Source of the DNA: Cellvibrionaceae bacterium | GTDB lineage: Bacteria; Pseudomonadota; Gammaproteobacteria; Pseudomonadales; Cellvibrionaceae | Direction: 5' to 3' | Assembly: GCA_021151695.1 (NCBI GenBank) | Contig: JAGKWU010000002.1 | Coordinates: forward strand, 305,624 to 369,623 | Length of the DNA: 64,000 nt | Made by a program: the position numbers and the translations under genes | Notes under the pieces: generated by a model | Databases searched by the model: none | What the model saw: only the letters and a program-made list of their open reading frames with translations | What the model was told of the DNA's origin: nothing | In this document: in pieces, positions 8,125 to 16,394 of the stretch | How the letters are laid out: each line of letters opens with the position of its first letter | How positions within the stretch are numbered: position 1 is the stretch's first letter

Positions 8125-9786
8125 GTGACTATTACAAAAAAAATTATTGCGCTTATTTCGTCGGCGCTCGTTGGTATTCTGTTGTTGGCGGGGTTGGGGC
8201 AGTACCAAATAAATCACGTATTTAGCAGCGCAAATTTCGCCAATATCAATACGGTACCGGCATTAAAGTCACTCGGGGCAATTCAAAAAGGCTTGCTGTA
8301 TATTCGACTTTCAGTAACAAACCATACAGAAACAAATGATCCCGTCGAGCAGGCCAAGATTGAAGAAAAAATAAAATCCTATATCAGCGATGTGGATAAA
8401 GCATTTAAAGATTATGAGTTAACGCTTGCTGACGAGAAGGATAAAGAATATTTCGACAAAGAGCGCTCAGGTTATCAACGTTATGTGGATGTGATACCTG
8501 CTATATTAAAAGCTTCAGCTTCAGGCAAGCATGACGACGCTATGCGCCTTCGCTCGGAGGCCAGAAAAGATACTAATCAGGCCATAGATACAGTGAGTGA
8601 ACACATTGAATACAATATTAAATTGGGTGAGGCTGGTGCAAATGCTGCAATCGAAACTAAATCAAACGCAACCACGACCTCTATACTCGTTTCTGTTTTG
8701 ACATTATTGCTTGTATCCCTAATAGGTTTTTTTATTGCGCGTAACTTACTCCGCCAATTGGGCGGGGAGCCAGCTTACGCGGCTGACGTTGTAAATAGAA
8801 TTGCCCGCGGTGATTTCAGTGTGCAGGTACATACCAAGCCGGGCGATAAAACCAGCATGCTGGTTTCGATTAAATCCATGGTTGAGCAACTGTCCATTAT
8901 TATTCATGACGTCATAGGTTCAGCTGAGGCCTTGGCTTCTGCGGCGGAAGAGGTGAATTCTACGGCCCAAACGCTGGCGCAAGGCGCCTCCATACAGGCT
9001 GCAAGCGTAGAGGAGACATCGGCTTCGATGGAGCAAATGTCTGCCTCCATTACGCAAAATAATGAAAATGCCCGTATAACAGACGGCATAGCACAAAAGT
9101 CTGCACAGGATGCTGCAAGTGGTGGCGAGGCTGTATCTGCAACGGTAGAGGCTATGCAAAAAATTGCAGAACGTATCAGTGTGATTGATGACATCGCCTA
9201 TCAAACCAATTTATTGGCCTTGAATGCCGCTATTGAAGCGGGGCGTGCCGGCGAGCATGGCCGTGGTTTTGCGGTAGTTGCATCTGAGGTTCGCAAGCTG
9301 GCCGAGCGCAGTCAAATAGCGGCGCAGGAAATTGGCGACCTGGCTACCAACTCTGTCAAGCGCGCTGAACTTGCCGGCAAGCTATTGCAACAAATGGTGC
9401 CCTCTATTCGTAAGACAGCTGATCTTGTACAAGAAATTGCTGCTGCTTCCGCTGAACAAACATCGGGGGTGTCGCAAATTAATTCCGCTATAGGACAAGT
9501 TAGTCAAACTATGCAGCAAAATGCGGCAGCGTCAGAAGAGTTGAGCTCTACCGCAGAGGAAATGACGGCACAAGCAATCCAGTTGCGAGAATCCATGACC
9601 TTTTTCACCCTGTCATCTGGTGGCCGCCAATCTGTTCAACGATCCCCTTCAAAAATAGAAAGGTCTGCTGCACAACCTCAAAAAACGGCTTCTAAAATAA
9701 ATAAATCTGTCTCGGTAGCTAAATCCGTGACGAAAAAGCCGAACTATACTGAAGATGATTTGGATAAGGATTTCGTTGAGTATTAA
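8125..9786 (+). CDS. Methyl-accepting chemotaxis protein (first of a tandem pair)
   Basis: GTG 8125 behind GAGGA is the most likely start (553 residues). One membrane helix (about 6-28) is followed by a helical ligand domain of about 160 residues in the periplasm, resembling four-helix-bundle MCP sensors. A second membrane helix (about 190-212), HAMP, and the cytoplasmic signalling coiled coil come next. The hairpin tip IAYQTNLLALNAAIEAGRAG is the conserved CheA/CheW contact. The tail after the signalling domain is Lys/Ser-rich and ends DKDFVEY, without an obvious CheR-binding pentapeptide. The next gene encodes a protein of the same architecture but with an unrelated-looking sensor, suggesting duplication and divergence. 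The ligand is unknown. Confidence 0.95.
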   Translation: MTITKKIIALISSALVGILLLAGLGQYQINHVFSSANFANINTVPALKSLGAIQKGLLYIRLSVTNHTETNDPVEQAKIEEKIKSYISDVDKAFKDYELTLADEKDKEYFDKERSGYQRYVDVIPAILKASASGKHDDAMRLRSEARKDTNQAIDTVSEHIEYNIKLGEAGANAAIETKSNATTTSILVSVLTLLLVSLIGFFIARNLLRQLGGEPAYAADVVNRIARGDFSVQVHTKPGDKTSMLVSIKSMVEQLSIIIHDVIGSAEALASAAEEVNSTAQTLAQGASIQAASVEETSASMEQMSASITQNNENARITDGIAQKSAQDAASGGEAVSATVEAMQKIAERISVIDDIAYQTNLLALNAAIEAGRAGEHGRGFAVVASEVRKLAERSQIAAQEIGDLATNSVKRAELAGKLLQQMVPSIRKTADLVQEIAAASAEQTSGVSQINSAIGQVSQTMQQNAAASEELSSTAEEMTAQAIQLRESMTFFTLSSGGRQSVQRSPSKIERSAAQPQKTASKINKSVSVAKSVTKKPNYTEDDLDKDFVEY

Positions 9787-9851
9787 AAAATTATGTTGTA
9801 ACTCTCCGGCGGGCTTATAAGTATTGAAATAATTAAATTTTGGAGCTTGCA

Positions 9852-11486
9852 ATGGGCAAAGGCCTTTCCGTTAAAAAACTATTCTTCATTTTGATTGCCG
9901 TTGTGGCAGTGCTTATGGCAGCGCTCCTGGTGGCGCAATTGCACTTGGCGAAAACCAACAAGCAATTGACCATGGCGCAGGCAAATCGCTATCAGTCCTA
10001 TTTATTGGCCGATGAACTTCGTCAAAGCTCCGATGATTTAACGCGTTTAGCGCGCACCTATGTAATGACAGGGGATGCGAAATACGAAAAATATTATATG
10101 GATATTCTGGATGTTCGCTCCGGTAAAAAGGCGCGCCCCGAAGAATACCAGCGTATTTACTGGGATTTTTACACAGTTGATGGCAAGCCGCCGCGCCCCG
10201 ATAGCAAACAATCCATTGATTTGTTAGCGCTTATGAAGGCCAATGGTTTTACCAAAGAAGAGCTGGACAAGTTGGCAGAAGCCAATCGCAACTCTAATGA
10301 TCTGGTAAAAACCGAAGTGATCGCCATGAACGCGGTGAAAGGTTTGGTCGACGATGGGACGGGGCGTTTTGTACCCGGCAAAGCGGATATCGAGTCGGCA
10401 AAAAGAATGATGCATGACGACGCCTATCATGCAAACAAAGCCAAAATTATGCGCCCCATTGATGATTTTTTTGTATTGCTTGATCAGCGCACATCCCGTG
10501 CAGTTGCCGATGCAGAAGCGCAAAGCCAACGCATGTTGGGCTTTGTGTACAGCATGTTGGCAAGCATCTTGTTAATTTTGTGCCTGGCGTTGATGTTTGG
10601 TTACAAATTATTGTTGCGACAATTGGGTGGTGAGCCAGCGGATGCCGCGGAATTGGTAAAAGAAGTGGCAGAGGGTAATCTCGCGGTCGAGATCTCGCTG
10701 AATCCCAAAGACGATAGCAGTCTCCTGTATCACTTCCAGCAAATGATATTGCGTTTGCGCACAACTATTGGCAATGTCAGCGGTACCGCTAATGCGCTGG
10801 CTGCAGCCTCGGAAGAGGTGACTACTTCAGCGCAATCCTTGAGCAATACTGCATCTAATCAGGCCGCGAATGTGGAGCAAACCTCCAGCGCAGTGGAAGA
10901 AATTTCTGCAACGGTTTCCCATAACAGTGATAACGCCAAGCTCACCGATACCATGGCTCGTAAATCCAATCAGGATGCGAAAGAAACCAGCATCGCTGTG
11001 CGCGATATGGTCACCGCCTTACAGGAAATTGCCAGCAAAGTCGTATTGATTGATGAGATTGCCTACCAAACCAATTTGCTGGCCCTGAACGCCGCTATCG
11101 AAGCGGGCAGGGCGGGTGAACACGGAAGAGGTTTTGCAGTGGTTGCCGCTGAAGTGCGCAAGCTGGCTGAGCGCAGCCAAGTCGCTGCCCATGAAATTGG
11201 CGATGTGGCAAACGGTAGCGTTGGTTTGGCATCCAAGACGGGAATGTTGCTTGATCAAATGGTGCCTTCCATTGCTAAAACGGCGGATCTGGTGCAGGAA
11301 ATTTCTGCCGCATCCCAAGAGCAAACGATTGGATTGGAACAAATCAATCGTTCTATTTCAGAATTGGCTCACGCCTCGCAGACCACCGCGGCGGCGTCAG
11401 AAGAACTGACCGCTACGGCAAATCAAATGGGAGACCAGGCGATGCAGCTGCAAGAGATGATTCAGTTTTTTCGTTTGAGCAACTAA
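9852..11486 (+). CDS. Methyl-accepting chemotaxis protein (second of a tandem pair)
   Basis: The ATG at 9852 with GGAG nine bases upstream gives 544 residues; an in-frame TTG at 9840 is less likely. One membrane helix (about 9-29), a periplasmic sensor of roughly 200 residues rich in charged helices, a second helix (about 230-250) and the LLRQLGGEPADAAE segment at the start of HAMP are visible. The signalling tip matches that of the preceding gene almost exactly. The protein stops right after the signalling domain (QFFRLSN), lacking the tail of its neighbour. The 66-bp gap and shared strand make co-transcription plausible. Confidence 0.95.
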   Translation: MGKGLSVKKLFFILIAVVAVLMAALLVAQLHLAKTNKQLTMAQANRYQSYLLADELRQSSDDLTRLARTYVMTGDAKYEKYYMDILDVRSGKKARPEEYQRIYWDFYTVDGKPPRPDSKQSIDLLALMKANGFTKEELDKLAEANRNSNDLVKTEVIAMNAVKGLVDDGTGRFVPGKADIESAKRMMHDDAYHANKAKIMRPIDDFFVLLDQRTSRAVADAEAQSQRMLGFVYSMLASILLILCLALMFGYKLLLRQLGGEPADAAELVKEVAEGNLAVEISLNPKDDSSLLYHFQQMILRLRTTIGNVSGTANALAAASEEVTTSAQSLSNTASNQAANVEQTSSAVEEISATVSHNSDNAKLTDTMARKSNQDAKETSIAVRDMVTALQEIASKVVLIDEIAYQTNLLALNAAIEAGRAGEHGRGFAVVAAEVRKLAERSQVAAHEIGDVANGSVGLASKTGMLLDQMVPSIAKTADLVQEISAASQEQTIGLEQINRSISELAHASQTTAAASEELTATANQMGDQAMQLQEMIQFFRLSN

Positions 11487-11543
11487 TTAAAATAAAAGCG
11501 TTTATAATTCACCGGCCCTGTTTACCTATTTTTGAAGAATGCC

Positions 11544-12161
11544 GTGAATTATTTTGCTGAACCCCTGTTAGATTCAATCGCTGATGCCCTGGTTAGCCGG
11601 GGCTATTACATTATTGACGATGCATTGCCAGCGAATCTTGTTGATACCTTGCTACAACATTTTGATGGCTTGCAGGATCTGTCCTTTAAGGCGGCGGGTG
11701 TTGGCAGGCAGCAAGATTTCCAGCTGGCAGAAGCTATTCGCTCGGATCAAATCCATTGGCTATCTGCCGACGCAGTCGCAACAGGTGAGTTTCTTAAATG
11801 GATGGACTCATTGCGCGTCGGTATGAACCGCCGGCTGTTTATGGGGCTGTTTGATTACGAAAGCCATTTTGCCTATTACCTCGTGGGTGGCTTTTACAAA
11901 AAGCATCTGGATGCCTTTAAAGGTAAATCGAATCGTGTGTTATCAACGGTTTTTTATTTGAATCCCGCCTGGCAATCGCAATACGGTGGCGAGCTGATGA
12001 TTTATGATGAAGATGGTGAGCAGGTGCTTGAGCGTGTAGTGCCAAGCTTGGGTCGGCTGGTTATTTTCCTGAGTGAAAAATTTCCCCATGAAGTGCTGCC
12101 CGCAAGTTGTGAGCGCAAAAGTATTGCCGGTTGGTTTCGCATTAATGAAGGTCAATTGTGA
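11544..12161 (+). CDS. 2-oxoglutarate/Fe(II)-dependent oxygenase, prolyl-hydroxylase-like
   Basis: The product is a cytoplasmic enzyme of about 205 residues (GTG 11544; TTG 11532 would add four). The iron ligands are His121 and Asp123 in KKHLDAF and distal His182 in KFPHEVLP. Arg191 nine residues later fits the 2-oxoglutarate carboxylate contact. The surrounding sequence (SNRVLSTVFYLNPAW, YGGELMIYDEDG) is typical of the bacterial EGL-9/P4H-like group. Some relatives hydroxylate translation factors or ribosomal proteins, but the substrate here is unknown. A TATAAT lies at 11503-11508. The stop overlaps the start of the next gene (TGATG), indicating translational coupling to the 61-residue protein. 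Confidence 0.85.
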   Translation: MNYFAEPLLDSIADALVSRGYYIIDDALPANLVDTLLQHFDGLQDLSFKAAGVGRQQDFQLAEAIRSDQIHWLSADAVATGEFLKWMDSLRVGMNRRLFMGLFDYESHFAYYLVGGFYKKHLDAFKGKSNRVLSTVFYLNPAWQSQYGGELMIYDEDGEQVLERVVPSLGRLVIFLSEKFPHEVLPASCERKSIAGWFRINEGQL

Positions 12162-12346
12162 TGGGTGATATTCTTCCTTTCAAACGTCCATCGCCTATGG
12201 AAAAGCACAAAGGCAAAACCCTGTGCAAAAGTGGCTTTCACAAATGGAAAATCAAAACCGATAAAAAATTTGATGTAAAGGAAGGGAAGCTGGTGACAGT
12301 GTTTGTATGCGAACGCTGCGGTGAAACCAAGGTGGAAGCAAGGTAA
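12161..12346 (+). CDS. Small 61-residue protein with putative zinc-binding CH/CxxC motif
   Basis: ATG 12161 overlaps the oxygenase stop codon (TGATG); a GTG one codon earlier is also possible. The product is basic in the middle and contains CKSGFHKW and, near the C-terminus, VCERCGE. Together these could form one Cys/His zinc ribbon. No enzymatic motif is present. Coupling to the oxygenase suggests a shared role, for example as substrate or adaptor, but that is inference. No known family was recognised with confidence. Confidence 0.65.
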   Translation: MGDILPFKRPSPMEKHKGKTLCKSGFHKWKIKTDKKFDVKEGKLVTVFVCERCGETKVEAR

Positions 12347-12464
12347 CATCAAGAGTCTCTTCACACCGATATGGACCTTGTTGTGTTGCTAATTGGTATG
12401 CCGCTTATTAGTATGCCAATTCGTAGATTGGCTACGATAATAAATAACTTCCAGGAGTGGGAAG

Positions 12465-13106
12465 ATGCTGAAACAAGTGATGGCTTTGTTAACGGTTTGC
12501 CTGCTGGCAAGCGGTTGCGTTAGTAAAACATTGAAAATAACTGCACCATCGGTGAAGGCTCCCGAAGCTGTAACTGCCACTGTAAAAATAGAGAGTGTCA
12601 AAGATGATCGCGTCTTTATTCGCTCCCCTCAAAATCCAGCCAAACCGTCGATTGAAGACGATAAGATTGACGATAAAAAGCTCACCGACAAGGCGATAGG
12701 TCGTATGCGTCATGGTTTGTTCCATACCGCATTGTGGAATTACAGCCTGAAAGATAAGGAAGATATTTACTCTTTGTGCGAGCGCATTGCATCCAATAGT
12801 TTAGTGGCCGCAGGTTATCGCGTCGTTGATAAATCGAGCCCGGATTATGCTACTGCAATACCTGTGAGCGTAAACGTCAATCAGTTCTGGATATGGATGC
12901 AGCCCAAATTCAACATCGATCTGAATTTTGATGGCGAATTGGCCTTAAAGTCAGAGAATAAAGCTCTCAATGTCTCTGCAACAGGAAGCAAAACTGTGAG
13001 CACTGCCATGGCGACGCCGGGAGTTTGGGAGAGTACGGTAGATTCGGGTGTCGCAAGTCTTCAAGCTAATTTAATTGAAGAGCTGTTGAAGAGGAAAAAA
13101 CAGTAA
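12465..13106 (+). CDS. Predicted lipoprotein of unknown function (YajG-like layout)
   Basis: The 213-residue product has a lipoprotein signal: MLKQVMALLT followed by a LASGC lipobox with Cys18 as the acylated residue; no Asp at +2, so outer-membrane sorting is expected. The mature part is a mixed alpha/beta protein with a central alternating segment (IPVSVNVNQFWIWM, NIDLNFDGELAL). AGGAG precedes the ATG. The pattern of a Cys-anchored domain of about 190 residues recalls the YajG lipoproteins, but the match is weak and the role is unknown. The gene stands alone, convergent with slyD. Confidence 0.8.
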   Translation: MLKQVMALLTVCLLASGCVSKTLKITAPSVKAPEAVTATVKIESVKDDRVFIRSPQNPAKPSIEDDKIDDKKLTDKAIGRMRHGLFHTALWNYSLKDKEDIYSLCERIASNSLVAAGYRVVDKSSPDYATAIPVSVNVNQFWIWMQPKFNIDLNFDGELALKSENKALNVSATGSKTVSTAMATPGVWESTVDSGVASLQANLIEELLKRKKQ

Positions 13107-13140
13107 TTGTTGTTTTGTAACAGCGAAGATCAAATCTGAA

Positions 13141-13176
13141 AATCGCTAGCAACCGCAGATCGAGTTGCTAGCGATT
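13141..13176. terminator. 13-bp perfect hairpin between the lipoprotein gene and slyD
   Basis: AATCGCTAGCAAC (13141-13153) and GTTGCTAGCGATT (13164-13176) flank a 10-base loop between convergent genes. T-runs are short, so termination efficiency is uncertain. Confidence 0.6.
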
Positions 13177-13184
13177 CGTCAATC

Positions 13185-13670
13185 TTAGTGGTGGTGATGA
13201 CCGCCAGCGCCGTGAGCGTGGCCGTGATCCAATTCTTCCTGTGTAGCTTCACGGATGTCAGCAACTTCCACGTCGAAAGTCAGGTCAACACCAGCCAATG
13301 GGTGGTTGCCGTCGATGGTCACTGTGTCGCCTTCTACGTTGGTGACAGTCACTACTTGCAGGCCGTGTTCAGTCTCTGCGTGGAACTCCATACCTACTTC
13401 AATTTTGTCGATGCCAGAGAACATGTTGGATGGCAGTTCTTGCACCATGCTGTCATCGCGCACGCCGTAGGCTTCAGCAGCAGGAATGCTCACTTTGAAT
13501 TTGTCGCCAACCACTTTGCCGGCCAGGGCTTTTTCCAAGCCTGGAATAATATTGCCAGCGCCGTGCAGGTAGGCCAATGGCTCCTGGCCTTGGGATGAAT
13601 CGATTACTTTGCCTTCACCGTCGGTCAGGGTGTAGTGGATGCTGGCAACGCTATTGTTGGAAATGCTCAT
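13185..13670 (-). CDS. slyD: FKBP-type peptidyl-prolyl isomerase SlyD
   Basis: The 161-residue protein has an FKBP core (residues about 1-70 and 125-145), with the insert-in-flap chaperone domain between. Visible hallmarks are GQEPLAYLHGAGNIIPGLE, AYGVRD, and GNHPLAG. The C-terminus is His-rich (HGHAHGAGGHHHH), which in SlyD binds nickel and other metals. It acts in the cytoplasm as a folding helper and metallochaperone. The tail is shorter than in E. coli SlyD (196 residues). AGGAA precedes the ATG. It lies 20 bp downstream of the DUF3108 gene, so it may be the last gene of a purM-purN-DUF3108-slyD transcript. Confidence 0.95.
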   Translation of the reverse strand: MSISNNSVASIHYTLTDGEGKVIDSSQGQEPLAYLHGAGNIIPGLEKALAGKVVGDKFKVSIPAAEAYGVRDDSMVQELPSNMFSGIDKIEVGMEFHAETEHGLQVVTVTNVEGDTVTIDGNHPLAGVDLTFDVEVADIREATQEELDHGHAHGAGGHHHH

Positions 13671-13690
13671 AATGTATTCCTGGTGATTAA

Positions 13691-14419
13691 TTAAAAATGC
13701 TCAATTGCTTTGCCGTTGAGTGAGGCTTTACTAAGGTAGATGGTGTAAGCAGAACCATTTTCTTCTTGCTGTAAACGAACCAATAAATAGTGGAAATCTT
13801 TTGCAAACCAGGCGTAAATCTCACGCTCATCATTGTTGTCTTCTTTGCGCCTGACTTTAACCGTAGTGACTTTGCCCAGCGGCGTATCCAGGGTTTCTTC
13901 GCCAACGACTTCAAAGCGGTATTGCTTTAATTTTTTGCCATTGCTGATGGCATAGGCCAGATTGGTTTTACCGGCTATCAGATCCTGGCGTAACTGGATT
14001 TGGTAGCTCAAACCGTCCTGAATTTTTTTCGCGGAGTCCAAAGCTACACTGGATTTTCGCACCGTGCTGGTTACCTGATTGGTATTCCAGTCGAACTGCA
14101 AATCCTCATGGCGATTTTTACCCAGGCCGGTGCGCGTATAAAAATAATGCTGGGGTTTTGCCAGCTGCTCCTGCGGGTTCCAACTGAACTCGCTGAGCTC
14201 AGTCACATCACCCACCATAGCGCTGGCGCCAAAATAAAATTCGTACTGGTTATTTCCTTTCGCTCGCAAACTGCTGGTGACGTTAATCCCGAAACCATAA
14301 AGTTTGGCCGTGTACTGGTTTTCAAAAGGGATTAGCTCGGTAGCGGAACGCTCAGCGGCATGAGTGCAATTGGCCAGGACTATCGCAAGCAAACCCATAC
14401 ACCAGCACATTACTCTCAT
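13691..14419 (-). CDS. DUF3108 domain-containing exported protein
   Basis: The 242-residue protein starts with a signal peptide (MRVMCWCMGLLAIVLANCTHAA). The mature region is rich in beta strands, with YTAKLYGFGINVTSSLR, WNPQEQLAKPQHYFYTRTG, and GEETLDTPLGKVTTVKV, all characteristic of DUF3108. Members of this family sit next to purN in many gammaproteobacteria and are probably periplasmic; their function is not established. The gene is 13 bp downstream of purN on the same strand. Confidence 0.88.
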   Translation of the reverse strand: MRVMCWCMGLLAIVLANCTHAAERSATELIPFENQYTAKLYGFGINVTSSLRAKGNNQYEFYFGASAMVGDVTELSEFSWNPQEQLAKPQHYFYTRTGLGKNRHEDLQFDWNTNQVTSTVRKSSVALDSAKKIQDGLSYQIQLRQDLIAGKTNLAYAISNGKKLKQYRFEVVGEETLDTPLGKVTTVKVRRKEDNNDEREIYAWFAKDFHYLLVRLQQEENGSAYTIYLSKASLNGKAIEHF

Positions 14420-14432
14420 AGAATCAGATCCT

Positions 14433-15092
14433 TTAAGCCTCTTCGGAATAAATTTGATAACCGGATTCTGTTAAAAGTTCGCCATCGAGCCAGGATTTTC
14501 CGTCTTTCATCACTAATTTGCCTTCGGCAAACCATTTAACCGCCAACGGATAAATAACATGTTCCTGTCTTTGCACACGCTTGGCCAGGCTGCCAGCGTC
14601 GTCGCCAGCCAATACAGGTACTGATGCCTGAATCGCCGCTGGGCCGCCATCCAGCTCTGCCGTTACGAAATGTACTGTCACCCCGTGATATTTCTCTTGC
14701 GCATCCAGCGCGCGCTGGTGGGTATGTAACCCTTGGTATTTCGGCAGCAGGGAAGGGTGAATATTGAGCATGCGGCCGAGGTAGTGATTGGTAAATTCGG
14801 CGGTGAGTATGCGCATGAAGCCGGCCAGTACAACCAGGTCCGGCTTGAAGCTGTCGATGGACTCCATCAGGGCGCGATCAAAGGTCTCGCGATCGGCAAA
14901 GGCTTTGTGATCGAGCACCAGGCTGGAAATGCCGGCGTTATTGGCGCGCTCAAGCCCCAACACGCCAGGGCGATTGCTGATAACGCCGACCAGATCAATC
15001 GGCAAATCCCCGGCCTTCCAGCCATCAATCAGCGCTTGCAGATTACTGCCGCTGCCGGAGATAAGGACTACTACACGTGCTTTAACTGTCAT
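14433..15092 (-). CDS. purN: Phosphoribosylglycinamide formyltransferase PurN
   Basis: PurN transfers a formyl group from 10-formyl-tetrahydrofolate to GAR, the third step of purine synthesis. The ATG at 15092 gives 219 residues beginning MTVKARVVVLISGSGSN; an in-frame TTG at 15116 would overlap purM and is less likely. The nucleotide loop GSGSNLQAL and the catalytic set Asn110, His112 (NIHPSLLPKYQGLHTH) and Asp148 (ELDGGP) are intact. It follows purM by 20 bp, so both enzymes are made together. Confidence 0.97.
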   Translation of the reverse strand: MTVKARVVVLISGSGSNLQALIDGWKAGDLPIDLVGVISNRPGVLGLERANNAGISSLVLDHKAFADRETFDRALMESIDSFKPDLVVLAGFMRILTAEFTNHYLGRMLNIHPSLLPKYQGLHTHQRALDAQEKYHGVTVHFVTAELDGGPAAIQASVPVLAGDDAGSLAKRVQRQEHVIYPLAVKWFAEGKLVMKDGKSWLDGELLTESGYQIYSEEA

Positions 15093-15112
15093 GCGAATTA
15101 CAGATCCGTCAA

Positions 15113-16165
15113 TCAAAGACCAAGAAGTTCAACCTGGGCTTCACCTTCCGCAGCAACGGCGATATGGCCCACTACGAAAGCTGTCTCACCAGCGGCTTTG
15201 AGGATCGCCAGCGCATTGTCTTTTTCGCCGGCTGGAATGGCGATTACCATGCCCACGCCGCAGTTAAAGGTGCGGTACATTTCGCGCGCCGCCACGTTGC
15301 CGCCCTTTTGCAGGAACTGGAATACTGGTGGGAAAGTCCAGCTCTTGGTGTCGATCACCGCTTTGCAGTTGTCGGGGATTACGCGTGGGATGTTCTCGGT
15401 CAAACCGCCGCCAGTGATGTGGGCCATGGCGTTAACTCGGGATTCTTTGATCAGCTTACGCACGGATTTCACATAGATACGGGTTGGTTCCATCAGGGCA
15501 TCGCCCAGTGGACGGCCGCCGCAATCTTGCGTCAGGTCCGCTTTGGTCACGTCGATGATCTTGCGGATCAGCGAGTAGCCATTGGAGTGAGGGCCGCTGG
15601 AAGTCAGGGCGATCAAGGTGTCGCCAGCCTGTACTTTGCTGCCATCGATAATTTCGGATTTCTCTACCACACCGGTGCAGAAGCCGGCCAGGTCATAGTC
15701 TTCGCCTTCGTACATGCCGGGCATTTCAGCGGTTTCACCGCCCACCAGGGCACAGCCAGCTTGCTCGCAACCGTCGCCAATACCGGCAACTACTGCAGCG
15801 GCGACATCGACATTCAGCTTGCCAGTGGCGTAGTAGTCGAGGAAGAACAGCGGCTCTGCGCCAGTCACTACCAAGTCATTCACGCACATGGCCACCAGGT
15901 CGATACCGATGGTGTCGTGCTTGTTCAGGTTCATCGCCAGGCGCAGCTTGGTGCCCACACCGTCAGTACCAGACACTAATACTGGCTGGCGGTAACCAGC
16001 GGGAATTTCTACCAATGACGCAAAACCGCCCAAACCGCCCATTACCTCAGGGCGAGAGGTGCGCTTGGCAACGCTTTTAATGCGTTCAACCAGCGCATCA
16101 CCGGCTTCAATATCGACACCGGCGTCTTTGTAGCTAAGGGATTGGTTCGGATTTTGTTCGCTCAT
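15113..16165 (-). CDS. purM: Phosphoribosylformylglycinamidine cyclo-ligase PurM (AIR synthase)
   Basis: PurM closes the imidazole ring of AIR using ATP, the fifth step of purine synthesis. The 350-residue length is typical. Recognisable segments are SYKDAGVDIEAGDALVERIK at the N-terminus, the ATP-binding GTDGVGTKL, GIDLVAMCVNDLVVTGAEPL, GGETAEMPGMY, and the C-terminal GGLTENIPRVIPD. It is the first gene of purM-purN-DUF3108. The adjacent upstream DNA (16166-16394) carries the probable promoter but no clear operator was seen. The usual divergent neighbour, DUF2066-hda, is displaced about 9 kb away. Confidence 0.98.
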   Translation of the reverse strand: MSEQNPNQSLSYKDAGVDIEAGDALVERIKSVAKRTSRPEVMGGLGGFASLVEIPAGYRQPVLVSGTDGVGTKLRLAMNLNKHDTIGIDLVAMCVNDLVVTGAEPLFFLDYYATGKLNVDVAAAVVAGIGDGCEQAGCALVGGETAEMPGMYEGEDYDLAGFCTGVVEKSEIIDGSKVQAGDTLIALTSSGPHSNGYSLIRKIIDVTKADLTQDCGGRPLGDALMEPTRIYVKSVRKLIKESRVNAMAHITGGGLTENIPRVIPDNCKAVIDTKSWTFPPVFQFLQKGGNVAAREMYRTFNCGVGMVIAIPAGEKDNALAILKAAGETAFVVGHIAVAAEGEAQVELLGL

Positions 16166-16394
16166 AAGGGGCTCTCTGGCTGGTGCAGTCGGAGTGGAAA
16201 ACTCGAATTGAAAACAGGGGTGCTAAAAAAAGGCCGCCATTCTAACAGCTTATGCGGGATTTGGCTGCCTGATCGGCGATTTGGGCAAGCTTAAATCAGG
16301 GAAATTTCCCAACCGGGATGGACGTTATCGGCGCCTCTGGGTCATGATGCGCGCCATTCAATAACACCCATTCGCTCCCTAAGGACTGCTTTGC

